Positions 36,864-48,955 of a stretch of 64,000 nucleotides of DNA are shown piece after piece. Position 1 is the stretch's first letter. The number at the start of each line of letters is the position of its first letter. The notes under the pieces are model-generated. The model was not told the DNA's origin. It saw nothing but the letters and a program-made list of their open reading frames with translations, and searched no databases. Source of the DNA: Adineta vaga (taxonomy: Eukaryota > Rotifera); NCBI GenBank assembly GCA_021613535.1, contig CP075494.1, forward strand, positions 6,758,001-6,822,000. The letters run 5' to 3'. Position numbers and translations under genes: made by a program.

Positions 36864-37974
36864 CAAATTCATTCGATAGAAATTCTTCTGCATCTATATA
36901 TATACATACGTACATTCCTCTACGATTTATTTCAACATAACAAACTTTTTATTTGATTTGATTTTGTTTTTGTAAATTAGTCCCGTTTCTTTATTGTCTA
37001 TCTTTTCTCGATGAAACTAAGCGAAACAATAAAAATCTTGATTTATTATTTCGCAGTATATTTGTAAGACAGTGAATGAATCTTTTCTTGTATGTCTATA
37101 TTGTTCTCTTCTCTCATCGATTAAATGCTGTGTACATTTTATTTATAGACAAGAAAATATATTGTCTTGAGATTTGATCCATTTTAAATCATAATGGAAA
37201 ACGAATAGAAACAAGAATTTAATAATGTTCTTATTTCGTCATATGAATTAAACAAAAGAAAAATTCGACTCAATCGACTGTACGTTTTCGGACGTGATGC
37301 CTTGGACTGATTTTTGATCCGGCAATCTTGCAGACGAAGTTCGCTACAGTCGGCAATTGCTAAACTATCCGTCGATCTATTCTACCGTAAATCTGACACT
37401 AAAAGAGACATGATTGTGTTTTCTAGCGCCATCTATTGTGGAAAAATAACATCTCATTCTTTCGTATTAATGAAATTCTCAATTGAGAAGCAAGTTAAAG
37501 TATTTATAAAACTATACTTTTAATTTTTCGTTAGTATTTCTTGCAAATAAATATTTTATCTTTGAATTTTTTGCAACTACTTACATTGTTATTGACAGAA
37601 AAAAGGAAGAAAGAGTTATCGTATGTGAAAACATCATCCATCATTCGTTCGTTCGTCTGTCTTATATGGCCATCGTATATGCTTTGTTTCGAGCATGCGC
37701 TCACTAATATAAATACACATAATTTCTTTCATCATTTCTACTTATTTTGACTCATAGCCGTTTTGTTAGTATTACCTTCTAAGGCTTCTTCTTATCGTCT
37801 GTTATTTCATCGACAAGGTGTAAGTATGTCCATGATGTTTTTTTCTACATTGTCGACGGTTTTTTTCTCTTAACCTTCTTTTTTTTCTGTTTCGATAAAA
37901 AAAGGAAAGAACAGATTTATATAAAACTTACATGTCTGATGTTTTTCTATTATTCTTCTAGATCATATAAAAAT
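36864..37974. other. intergenic with RAF 3' UTR and SKP1 leader
   Basis: The region has aataaa at 37028-37033. An acceptor-like tract ending in AG at 37960-37961 lies 13 nt before the SKP1 ATG. Short open frames at 37314-37750 have no recognisable content. Confidence 0.55.
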
Positions 37975-38836
37975 ATGGCAACAACTACTGAAGCAGGTGC
38001 ATCAAATAACTCAGGCAATACTGCTGAGACTACCCCATCAAAAATAATAAAGATTAAATCAAACGATGATCAAATATTTGAAATTGATCAAGGTGTAGTT
38101 GAACAATCATCAACAATTAAAACTTTATCGGACTGTTAGTAAACATTAATTTGCTATATGAAAAACAAAAAAAATTATTTTCTTATTTTGTTTTTCTAGT
38201 AATGGATGTTGGTGAGGTTCCTATTCCTTTACCCAATGTCAAAGCATCCATTCTTGGCCCAGTGAGTACTTCCTTCTAAGCTGTTCTTTTCGAATATCAA
38301 TCGTATTTTAGATTGTTGAGTTTTGTAATCATCATAAAAACGATCAAAAACCAGAACCAATCGATGAAGATGATGATGATGATCCGAATAAAGATATCTA
38401 CGAACCAAAACGGTACATATTTCTTTTGATTAAGGAAAAACAATTATCCAAGGTTATTTTTCAGTTCCGATGATATCACCGAATGGGATCAAAATTTCAT
38501 TAAACAATTTACTGTAAATGAAGGCACTCTTTTCGACATCATTATGGTACGTTCTAAAATGAATCCTGTTTCAAAATGATAATTTGCTTTTTTTTTCAGG
38601 CAGCAAATTATTTAGGCATTAAGACCTTACTTGCTGTTGGTTGCAAAACAATTGCTAATATGGTTCGTGGTAAATCATCAACTGAAGTTCGAGAAATGTT
38701 CAATATTTCTTATGATCCACCCGGTGAAGGTATCAATGCTCCTAATGCTATTGAAGGACAAGCAGGAACAGTACCAACAGCACAAGATGCTAGTGCAACT
38801 GGTCCTTCACCACAACCAGATCCTATGAATCAATAG
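37975..38836 (+). CDS. SKP1: S-phase kinase-associated protein 1 (SKP1)
   Basis: Five exons (37975-38134, 38200-38261, 38312-38412, 38465-38546, 38600-38836) encode 213 aa; typical SKP1 is ~160. The BTB/POZ-like fold shows [51 protein letters not shown], an acidic loop (EDDDDDPNK), [29 protein letters not shown] and the C-terminal F-box-binding helices [20 protein letters not shown]. Instead of stopping at NxEWCEDK, the protein continues about 45 residues in a Pro/Ala/Gly/Gln-rich tail ([15 protein letters not shown]...), and the Trp-Cys end is replaced by ISYDPPGE. The N-terminal ~20 residues are also an added Thr/Asn/Ser-rich extension. SKP1 bridges cullin-1 to F-box proteins in SCF ligases; this could be one of several paralogues. 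Confidence 0.93.
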
Positions 38837-39218
38837 ATTAATGAAATAAAAGACTTAACAGAGACATTTTCTTTTTTCTCCTCGATATATATTTGCGTGT
38901 GTCTATGCTTAATTATTTTTCTTTTTTTTATGTAAACGATTGTTATATTTCGTATTTTCTTAGAAAAAACAAGAAGAACGAAAATATATATTTTATGTTT
39001 GTATATTTCGTCAGATAAATCATTGTCCTTTGTCGATATGTAAGAACTGTAACAGATTTTGAAACAGATTAGAATTTCTCTATATCGTTTTTTGCTTATT
39101 ATCATATTTATAAAAATTATCTGCAAATAAACAAACATGATTTGTCTTGTGTAAAAAAACCCTAATAATTATATTCTTTTAGATTAAGTATTAATTTAAA
39201 TTAATATCTTTAAATAGA
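38837..39218. other. intergenic with SKP1 3' end
   Basis: An AATAAA occurs at 38845-38850, only 9 nt after the SKP1 stop. The rest is AT-rich spacer. An acceptor-like aaatag lies at 39212-39217 directly before the next ATG. Confidence 0.5.
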
Positions 39219-39966
39219 ATGACGACGACAGCGGCAAGAACAAAAGAGAATGGTTGTGATTTTTCTCTATTTAAAACACCACTTCGTAATCCATTACGAA
39301 CACCAAGTAAGTAACGAACAATAAATCAATATTAACATGACTCATTTGTTTGTTGTGATGAAATATATTGAAACTAGAAATGATGATAAAATCAATTTTC
39401 CCTTTTTCTTTTCGTTTTTAGTACGTAATGGTATGTTATCATCTGCAACATTGAATGATTTAGCTTCATATTCAAATACCAATAAACATTTAAAATTTGT
39501 TAATACAACAAGTATGAATGATTTACAAATGTGTTCAGAATCGGCAACAACACCAATTCGTTTTAATAAAAGCAAAGTTAATACACCAATGTCAATTCAA
39601 CGTCGTCGTGCTCTAGGTTTGGTCAATCATAATAGTAATCATATATCTCGTGTTATATCAAGTGATGATTTTTCTCGAATGAATACATTTAAAGAAATGA
39701 ATATTAAACAAGAAGAATCAACGACAGAAATCCCATCTTCACATTCTGAAGATGATCTTCCACATATGAGCCATTCATATGAAGATACATTCGATGATCT
39801 TATACCAACTGATGAACGTATTGAACGTATGATTATGAATCAAACAAATGGTATTAATATGTTTTCTTATTATGGTGGTTTAGAAAATACAATTCGTTGT
39901 CAATCACCTGTTTGTAATCGTGTTGATGTACCAACTTTACTCGATATAATCGATATTCTTAATTAG
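39219..39966 (+). CDS. securin-like APC/C substrate (candidate)
   Basis: Exons 39219-39306 and 39422-39966 encode 210 aa, close to human securin (202). The protein is low-complexity and probably disordered. It carries a KEN box at residues 9-11 (RTKENG), a TPLRNPLRTP Pro/Arg segment, and a destruction box RRALGLVN (Arg91-Asn98) with the same spacing and core residues as the securin motif R-K-A-L-G-T-V-N. An acidic region follows (SEDDLPHMSHSYEDTFDDL), and the C-terminus DVPTLLDIIDIL resembles the hydrophobic-acidic C-terminus of vertebrate securin. Securin blocks separase until APC/C destroys it at anaphase. The order KEN box, D box, acidic separase-contact region, short C-terminal motif is shared, but securins diverge very fast. 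Other KEN/D-box proteins cannot be excluded. No globular domain is visible. Confidence 0.55.
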
Positions 39967-40216
39967 ATATGTCTACTATAAATCGTTTTTTTTGTTCATG
40001 TTTACTCAGGGTTTTCTTTCTTTCTTCTCTCTCATTCTCTCATTTATTTTCTCAATTTCGGATAAACAAAATATGTTATGTACAGGTTTTTTTTACTTGG
40101 TTTGTGTATATGTGTCTTCGCTTCAACTTGTTTCTATATATGTGTTTGTGTAGATGTCTTGAAAAGAGAAAAAGAACGAAAACAAAAGGGAATAAATCAT
40201 ATTAATTATCCTTAGA

Positions 40217-41159
40217 TTATTGTTTTGAACGAAGAGTGAACGATATTCGTTTTGAAATAAGACAAGGCTTTAGTTCATTAGTTGTTGAATGAAATGAATT
40301 AGTCCATCGATCAGATGTATAGGATGATGTTCGAGGAGTATTTGAAATATCTGAAAATGTTTGAAATGTTCGACTACGTTGCAATGGATGAAATGGTTCG
40401 TCATTTTTCTTGTTGAATAAAGTTGTTAGAAAAATAGATGAAGATGGTTGTTGTTGATTCGTTAGAGAAAAAAGAGGTAATTGTGGTTGAAAATTTGAAT
40501 AGGATGATTTGATAGATGTTGAACAATGTGCAAGAAGTTTTATATTGGAATTTATTTGATGACTTGCTGAAGGTGCTCGTGAAACATAGGTTGGTGTTTT
40601 CTCATCAAGGAGAGCTGGTAATCGAATTTGACTGGACTTATCTAAAAAGACAAATATTGGTACATTATACGATTAAAAGATATTTTTATTTAAGTATACG
40701 AGTTGTTGAACTGTGATGATCTTTTCTTAGTGAAGAATATTTTTGTACAAATGAACTGATTGGTTTTAAATGGGTAGATTTTGTATCAGTAGTGAGATTA
40801 TTTGTTGAAGTTGATCTTTCTATTATTTTGAAAGTATGAGTTTGTTCATTATAATGTGTTGATATTGTTGGATGAACTGATTCGGAAGATATCTTATCAA
40901 GAGGTTTTGATACAATACTTGGTTGTACAACAGGAACGATAGTTTCAAAAGTATTCATGTGGCGATTTTCATTTGTAAGATATACTTCAGGATTTTTGTC
41001 CACAAATCTTATTTCTGATGTTGCTGTTTGATGGATATTTTCATCGCCATTATTGAGATGAACATTAGGCAACCAAATCTTTAAGGATAATCTTCGTTTC
41101 ATAGTATCATTACATGACCATATTTTTTCATCATACGGTTCATTCAATGAAGTTTCCAT
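40217..41159 (-). CDS. Ser/Thr-rich protein, family not recognised
   Basis: Two exons on minus, 40700-41159 and 40217-40641 (58-nt intron), encode 294 aa from the ATG at 41159. The composition is rich in Ser, Thr, Asn and Gln, with no hydrophobic segment and no cysteine pattern. Slightly ordered pieces are MKRRLSLKIWLPNVHLNNGD near the N-terminus and KRISFTLRSKQ at the end. RRLSLK and KRISF are basophilic-kinase-type sites. The tail contains many SS/ST pairs (TPRTSSYTSDRW). It looks like a disordered, phosphorylated regulator or cytoskeletal adaptor. Intron phase and frame agree, so I believe it is a real gene. It is convergent with the securin-like gene. Confidence 0.6.
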
Positions 41160-42846
41160 TGATGTTTTTCAATGTAAATACGACTAGTTTTCATAAACTA
41201 ACGGAAATTAAATGAAGGATCTGATTAGAACAATTTAGAAGTTTAACACACTCAGAAAGTAAAGCATTCCGAATCATACAGTATAACCAAGCACATACTA
41301 TACAACGAGAAAAGTTTAATAATGATTGATTTTTGACCATTAGTGATTAACTGAATCTATAAATATATATTTTTTTAAACTTCCATTGAAGAAAATTGCG
41401 ATGTAAATAAAATATATGAAGCTCTTTTTTGCTTCTATTATATTCACCTGTCATTCAAATATTCAAATAAACCTTCTGTTGTCAATTGAAGAAATCAACA
41501 TAGAGAAATTCTATATGATATTTTTCACCCGAGGCATGTAAATAAAGTTGTTGTACTTTTCATGTCTCTTAATTATTATTCATTTGAAATATTTTCGATA
41601 GTATATGTCAATACAAGACATAGAACTTGTTTATTTTATGCTTATATTCAAAAATAGACTTTTATTTCTATTCGATACGAAACTTCAAGTAGTTTTTAAT
41701 ATAAAAATTTAAACAAAAAATGAAATTGAATTGCTCATTTGAATGACATATTACTTTGGATATATTTAACAACAAAAATCTTGTCAAATTTATATTTGAG
41801 TGTAAAAACGACGATTTTTATACACAAATTGACAATTTTTTTTCTTAAGAATTTTTATTTATTAGTTAAGTAATGTTCACCGGAAATATTCTGCTAAGTG
41901 TTATTGTCAAAAACAAAGACATATGCATATTTCTTATTTGCTAATAAGACAATGTTATATTTTCATTGGTTAGCTTTCTTTTTCTTCAGTCCGGTTTCGC
42001 TTGCTTGAGCAAATGCAACGAGTAGAAAGAAAAAAAAAATTAGAATCCATTCGTTGTGCAGCAAGATATGGTGTCTTAGTACCCAAACTATAAATATGAT
42101 TCATATCACTCGCTAGTACAATCTGAAATGATATAGAAACGATTCAGGTGAGTTAAAAATGAATGTTCTTTTTAAATTCGATGAGTAGAAACCTATGTGA
42201 CACTTAATAATCATGCAGAACCTTATGAATCACATACGACATATGCTTAGGTACGCTTTCAAGCAACACAATTGACGAATAGAAGATTGTTAAAAAGAAA
42301 AAAAGCATCGCAAAATAGAAAAGAAAAAAATGTATTATTGGTTCGTGAATGATGGTATAAATAATACATTAGTGGCAAAGAAAATGTATATATTAGGTTC
42401 TGTATTGCTTCAATAGTACATGCAGAAAAAGAACTTTAACAATAATTTTTTTCTCCTATTTCTATAGTTTCAATGCAATGTCCCTTTTACAAATTTGTCA
42501 TGAAAACATCAGAACGAGTGACGAAAAAAACAAGTTGTTCTTCAAAAATAGCTATTGAGAATAAACAGAATAAAAAAATCATACGATACCTTGGTGAGAG
42601 AAAATTAATAGGTACGTCTATTCAATTTTACATTGATTTAGGATAGAGTTGTTTTAGTAAAGAAATTTCATATTTTACTTTTTCTAACAGATTATTCTTG
42701 AATTACTAAATATATATTTAAATAATCAAAGAATGTTTTATAAGGATTTTCTCTGTACGAATCATAGGCATAAAAACACGAGATTTGTGTTATTATGCGA
42801 TGTAAATTGAAATAAACACTCAATAATTTACATCATATGCCTTCAG
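41160..42846. other. 1.7-kb intergenic, divergent promoter region
   Basis: This AT-rich sequence lies between two divergently transcribed genes. Neither strand shows an open frame of substance. Confidence 0.55.
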
Positions 42847-45007
42847 ATGGAATCATTTACTTATCAACTTGTCTTTTTCTTAATAATCTATATTAAATAT
42901 GGACATACTTATCCAACTGGAGCACCTGCTGGTGTCTGTTCAACAATGACACCTAGTCATGGAGATTCTATATCCACACAACAATGTTCGACAAAGTATG
43001 GTATTCAAGCGGATAAAACTCAATATTATACAAATGAAACCGTTCGTAGTAAGTGCATCATATTCTAGAAACTTTCCGTTGTAATCTCGTTTTGTTTAGT
43101 AATCATAAATGGTACAACAAGTAGTGATACTTTTCGAGGAATCTTATTACTGGCGAAAACACAAACTGGCAATCAAATTATCGGAACTTGGAGAATCGTT
43201 AGTTCAACAATTCAGACACTTGCTTGTGACAATGTCGCAAATTCTGGTATAACTCATAATTCTCGATCTGATAAAACATCAATAGAAGCTATTTGGACTC
43301 CACCAGCAACTATCACTGAGACAACTACATTGATTAGGTAAGCAGATTTTATCGATATTTTCTTGGAAAATTATGCATGCAACAACTGTTTCAGAGCAAC
43401 AATTGTTACTACAAAAGAAGTTTTCTTTGTCAATTGTTTCAGTGTAACATTAACTGCGAGACAAGTATGATTTCGGATTGCTTTATTCTTCTAAAAAATG
43501 ACATGATTTCAATTTTTCTTAGGCCAATCAATCTACAAATGCGACAACTGTAAGTATAGATTTTTTTGTAATTCTTAACATCGAAGTCAACTTATACGTT
43601 TCACAGGTAGCTGCTAATACTACAACTGCTGCTACTACAACTGCTGCTCCGTCAACTACTAGCGTTGGAGTTAATATTAGTTGGACATATGCAACGGGTG
43701 TAACTGCTGTTAAAATGCAAGTCACTAATTTAAACCCATCACAATATTGTGCTTTAGGTCTTTCACTTGATCAAGAAATGGTAAAGGAGATAAATAAATT
43801 GAGTTCTGTTCAATAAAATACTTCGATTTTACATAGGGCGAAGATCATGTATTTGTTTGTAAATACTTACCAACAAATACTGTTGTAATGGAACGTCGTA
43901 TCAATCCATCAGGTAGTTCTCCACCAGTTCTAGCAAGTACAATAACTAATCCAGGTGGCGTATTTAATATAACAACGCAAAAAGTCGAAAATGGTGTCAT
44001 TTTTTGTGAATTTACACTTTCGGGTTTTGGAAATGCCAAACGTCGACGACGTGCAATCTCTTCACTTTCTCAAACAACATCTTATTATCCATTAATAGCC
44101 ATTGGAAACTTAGATAGTTCAGGTAAGATTAATTTATAAAGTTCAATGAAAGAATGTTTCTATATAAATATTCGTAGCTGATCTTACTTATCACACATCC
44201 CGCATACCACTTTCACCCACTGTTCAATTGAATCAAGCAGCAATAATTACTTATAATGCTGATGGAAGTGATGCACCAAAAATTGGCTTAATGAAAGCAC
44301 ATGGAATTATTATGATATTTACTTGGATATTATTTGTTTCAACCGGTGTTCTCATTGCTCGATATTTCAAACCGGTATGGCCCGGAAGAAAAATATGCGG
44401 CAAAGCCGTATGGTTTTCTATTCATCGTGCTTTGATGACTAGTGTAGCAATTTTAACAATCATTGCATTTATTCTTATACTTGTTTTTGAAAAGGGCAAA
44501 TGGATATCTCGAGATGAGACACGTGAATTTGCTCATTCAATTGTTGGTATACTTGTTATTTGTTTCGCAATTATTCAGCCAATCATGGCATTATTTCGTT
44601 GTGCACCTGATGGAGAATATCGTTATATTTTTAATTATGTTCATGCTGCTGTTGGTTCGGCAGCTTTAGTTCTTTCGGTTGTAGCTATATTCATTGCTAT
44701 GTTTTTTACATCATTTAATTTCACTGTCAATAAAGAATGGGTGATTATATTAGTTTGGGCATGTTGGTTACCGGTGATATTTTTCGCATTTCAATTTATT
44801 GAACTTTATTTCAAAAGACAAGAATCAGTTGGAAAAAAAACAGATTCATATGATTTAAGTTATGGAAATGGAATAGCACGAGACAATCCAACAGAAGTCG
44901 AACCTAATCCAACAAAAGATCGTATTAAGATTATTGTTCTTCTTGTTCATATTCTAGTGGCTTTTGTATTATCATTAGCATTAGCTATTGTCATTGGTAA
45001 AACATAA
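42847..45007 (+). CDS. FRRS1: ferric-chelate reductase 1-like protein (reeler-DOMON-cytochrome b561)
   Basis: Seven exons (42847-43048, 43100-43337, 43395-43464, 43523-43549, 43607-43780, 43837-44122, 44178-45007) encode 608 aa. A signal peptide (QLVFFLIIYIKYGHT) is followed by a reeler domain starting YPTGAPAGVCSTMTPSHG. A Thr/Ala-rich linker (TTTAATTTAAPSTTS) leads to a DOMON domain: VNISWTYATG...YCALGLSLDQEMGEDHVFVC. The C-terminal cytochrome b561 core has about six helices. Its likely four haem-ligand histidines lie in MKAHGIIM, SIHRALM, FAHSIVG and NYVHAAVG. Family role: transmembrane electron transfer from cytosolic ascorbate, reducing ferric iron at endosomes or the cell surface. Exon 4 is a 27-nt micro-exon. 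An AG directly abuts the ATG. Confidence 0.9.
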
Positions 45008-46086
45008 AAATAACAATTAATGATATACATATGTTAGTGGAAAGAACGCATTCATATTTATTTACAAATTCTTCTTTTTCGTGAATCATGTATCTTATTT
45101 TAAAACTAAAATAAAAATAATAAACTGCATGAATTCTTTGATAATTACGTGCAATGTTAAAAAGAAAATTACAAACAATATATGAATGATATATACTTTC
45201 GAATTGAAAAGTTTGTTTCCGTTACGGAAATAGTTATTAAATTTAATATTTACTATATGAATGAATATGAATAGTAATCGTTCTGGAAAACTGACATATG
45301 TAGTATAAAAACGTCAAGAACACAAAAATCAAACATTAGTGATGGACTCAAAAGGTTTCTTTATCGATTCAAGTTATTCATAATTAATTAAAAGAAATCA
45401 AAGGTTCATTGAGTTAATTCAATCTATTTTTCTATTAATAGTCATCAACATTGAGTTTAAATAAAACCATTATATTTTTTTTTTTTCTATCGTTTCACTT
45501 TTCTTTTTTAATATTGAAAGAGACTTTTTCTTCGATCTTTATTTATCCTCGGGGAATATGTTCAAGTTCACATTTTGTATCTAGTTACAAATATAAAATA
45601 TATGATGTTGCTGAGCAACATTTCTCTTTTTTTCTTTTTGTAGTTTCCTTGCTATGTCTGTTGTCACAATCAGTTTTAACACCGTCGTTACTCTCGTTTG
45701 ACAGGAAGAAAGAAGGTAATGATCTTTTTTCTTTTATTTATGGTTGCACATCAGAAAAGATTTCGATTGAAAGTTAAATTGTCGTGAGACGAGAAAAAAA
45801 ATCGAGAGAATCGACGTTACTCTCTTCCCTTCATTGCTTAGTAACGAAAAATACCGACATGAAGAATAACAAAATTGAAAAATTAATAGAGGACGATGCT
45901 TAGTAACCACCTATATTTCAAACGATGCTTTCGTTGAATAGCAACCAATTGCAGTCCCCACAACATTTCTACCAACATTGGTAGTATTCTCGACTTTTTT
46001 TTTTATAAAATCATTTTCATTATAAAAGTATTAAACATAAACGGTTTCTTTCAGATAGAACGATATCGTTGTTGAAAGTATAATCA
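45008..46086. other. 1.1-kb intergenic, no gene seen
   Basis: This is AT-rich. An open frame at 45451-45777 on + is dominated by Phe/Ser from T-rich DNA and looks spurious. An acceptor-like ttctttcag lies about 33 nt before the next ATG. Confidence 0.55.
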
Positions 46087-48048
46087 ATGTCTACATCTGC
46101 TAATCGGGGACACAATGGATATGGTAATTCATTCCTTGAAAAATATCGAACCGATGGAAATTCACGAGGCGGGTAAGATACTATTATGATAAGAAAGGTG
46201 AAGCAGAGTAGATGCTGATAACATATCGGATTTACACGCACTATCGTATATCTAAACTTTTCAAGGAAAACCAGTGTACATCAATTTTTTTGTGATGTTC
46301 AAATTTAGTAGAAAAGTTTCTATCGTAGTTTTCTTTTCAATTTCTATAGTAGATCGACTTATGATCCAAAGTAAGTCGTAGCATCGCTCATAATCTATTT
46401 GGAAAATTGCTTCTCAGCAAAGTCATTAAATTTTCTCAAAATCTTTAATTTAGTTGTAGTCAATGTAATACATCTAATAGGTGAAACTCGACGAAAAGGC
46501 TGTAGACAAAATCTCGCTTGCTCTTAGAATATTTACTTCGATAGATTTCTTTCTCTTCTTCATGAAATTCTTGAATCGAAAGAATAAAAAAAATCATATT
46601 GATGTTGTTTATTTAGTTCCAATAGCCAACAACGTTCCAATTATGTTTCAACATCGCAACAATGGCAAAGTGGCAATGGTAATGTTGATACAACAACATT
46701 ACGTGCTACAGGAAATGTAATTCATGACGAACGTTTTGGTAATGAAATTCTTGCTCGTGCTGGTCCAAGTCATCAATATCAACGTCCGGAATATCGTACT
46801 CATGAAGGTAGATAATAATATCACATTTCAATCTGTTTCATTTTCAACGAATTTTTTATTTAGTTATTGCACCTGATACTCGTTTGGAAAACTTACATAT
46901 TCAATCTGATAATGATCCAATTCGTGTTGTTAAACCAACAGATCAAAATATTCATTATAAACAACAGGTCAATGTACGCTTTTTGGAACCACCACCAGGT
47001 CCAGAACCAGCACCAATTATCATCAAGGTAAATATCTTCATTCATTCAATCGATTACTCTCATAGAGAACTATTTAGGAACGTCAAGCACCAGCTCCACC
47101 ACTTCAAGCACCATTAGTCATCCGACAACGTCCCCCAACTCCACCAACACCAACACCACTCATCATCCGTAAGAATATATATAAATATATATTCAGAATC
47201 TGAAAAATAACACTCTTTCTTAATCTATTTACTATTAGGTGAACGTCCACCAACACCACCCGTTCAACAACAACCACAAATCATTGAAAAAATTTTACCC
47301 GCACCACCAGCTCCACCTCGTCAGGTTATCGTTGAACGTCTTCCACCTGCACCACCAAAACCTCGTCAAGTAATCTATGAAAAATGGTTACCTTACCAAG
47401 AAACCAAAGAACGACCTGTCATTGTCGAACGAGCACCACCTGCAGAAATGTATGTAAAACATTTGATGCACTTATACCAATATGAATTAATTCTATTCTA
47501 GAATTCGAGCACCAAAAAATTTAATTATTGAATACGAACAACCAAGAGCTCATCATGAACAAGTTATCATTGATGAGGGTGTTTTCCGTGCCGATCCTAA
47601 TTCGCACAATGCAACAAGTACTATTGGGTAAGGAAAATACCAGACATCGTATTTCTCGAAAATCTTTATTTTGATTCTCTTTCAGTGAAGTGCGTATTGT
47701 TGATAAAATCACCGATTTACCCGTGAACTATTCTAAATATTTAAACAACCGTCGTCCTCAAACAGGTCAACAACGAGCATCATCATCATATGGAAATACC
47801 TATGAACAACAGCAACAAGAACCTCAACAACAGTTTAGTCAAACTGAACCGGCACAACAGTATCGTACAACAACTTACAATTATCCAGGTAAATTTTCTT
47901 TTCTATCTATTTATCAACATGAATATGTACAAATATGAATTCTATAGGTGCCTATACAACAACATATCGTTCATCATATACAAATCAAAGTGGTAATCGA
48001 GGTGGTAATAATGGAAGCCAATCAGCAGCTTATTCAAAATATGTTTAA
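46087..48048 (+). CDS. proline-rich alveolin-like repeat protein
   Basis: Nine exons (46087-46172, 46350-46370, 46617-46807, 46864-47027, 47078-47168, 47239-47449, 47502-47627, 47686-47888, 47948-48048) encode 397 aa. Exon 2 is only 21 nt. The middle third is a run of short repeats built of Pro-rich spacers and V/I-I-x-E/R units: APPLQAPLVIRQRPPTPP, QQPQIIEKILPAPPAPP, RQVIVERLPPAPPKP, RQVIYEKWLPYQETKE and RPVIVERAPP. Alternating charged and hydrophobic EK-I-x-x-P units of this kind are known from alveolins and articulin-type cytoskeletal proteins of protists. The flanks are Gln/Asn/Tyr-rich and disordered (YEQQQQEPQQQF). No signal peptide or membrane span. Likely a filament-forming or scaffold protein; function not established. 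Confidence 0.75.
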
Positions 48049-48346
48049 AAGACTATTAGTAAACATATTTTCATAGACAAAAGAAAAAAACATTAGAATA
48101 TCCTTTCCATTCGTAATTTTGTTGTATTTATATTCAACAAAAGTAACAATGGATGTGAATGAATTATTTTTTGTCACGTTCTTTTTTCTTCTCTTTTGAA
48201 AATCTTTTGCTTCTTCTCTTGATTCATTTTCAATATAACATTTTTCAACTTAACTTTTATTTTAAATAATAATACAAATGAAAACATCTTCTTCAATGTT
48301 GTTTGCATTCAGGACAGTAAATGTTGATTACATTGTCATCATGCTC
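48049..48346. other. intergenic between convergent genes
   Basis: This is AT-rich spacer with no coding content seen. Confidence 0.5.
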
Positions 48347-48850
48347 TTATGCCATGACCGCATTTTTTATACTTCGGTTCAGTTTGCTTGATATGGTAGC
48401 AAAGATTAAAACTAGAATTACTGTTGGTCTTTGAGTACTTTCTTCATTTTGTGCTTTTAAACCATTCGTGTTAGTTGGTTGGCATGAATCAACTTCTGCT
48501 CGAATTATTTTTTCCAAATCAGTGGTTTGTATGTTTACTAACGGTAATTTAACAGTTGAATAATCAAAGGTATCTTTCGTAGCATGATATAAACGTACAG
48601 CTCCTTTAAGATTATATGATACATTGTGTACATCTTGTTCATTCAATGGATGTCGACAGATCGAACCTTTATAAAAACAAAATACAAGAATATTTCACTG
48701 TGAAAACTGATTTCTTACATTCAAGTAAAGGATTGCGACTATATGTATGATCAATACATGTTGAATGTCCACAAACGAATGTTGTTGGACGATGTATTAA
48801 TGAATAATCTTCATAAGACAAATTGCACAACGACTCCAATCGTCAGTCAT
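48347..48850 (-). pseudogene. RING-finger protein gene with a frameshift
   Basis: On minus, an ATG at 48850 opens MTDDWSRCAICLMK, the first CxxC of a RING, then hits TAA six codons later. The adjacent frame, offset by one base, continues the domain: SYEDYSLIHRPTTFVCGHST, C-I-D-H, then NPLLEC. A 52-nt intron (48667-48718) is removed, giving ECSICRHPLNEQDV and a further ~95 residues to the stop at 48347, with a hydrophobic tail (TVILVLIFATISS). Cys/His spacing fits C-x2-C...C-x-H-x2-C-x2-H...C-x2-C. RING proteins are E3 ubiquitin ligases. The break is at about 48816-48818 and is equivalent to one missing base. Either the gene is a recent pseudogene, or the assembly has an indel, or the frames are joined in an unusual way. 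The intron and the rest of the frame are otherwise intact. Confidence 0.7.
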
Positions 48851-48955
48851 AGCAAACACTACGATGAATCTATGTATTTATATGAAAAGCTAATACGAAA
48901 GGTAGTATCTTTCAATCAGCGAGATACTATTTGCTCTATGACAGTTTTGAATTAG

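Noticed and set aside
47690-47938. Reading past the donor at 47889 as coding in the alveolin-like gene
   Set aside because: The donor/acceptor pair 47889-47947 keeps frame and gives a natural C-terminus, while read-through hits a stop within the intron.
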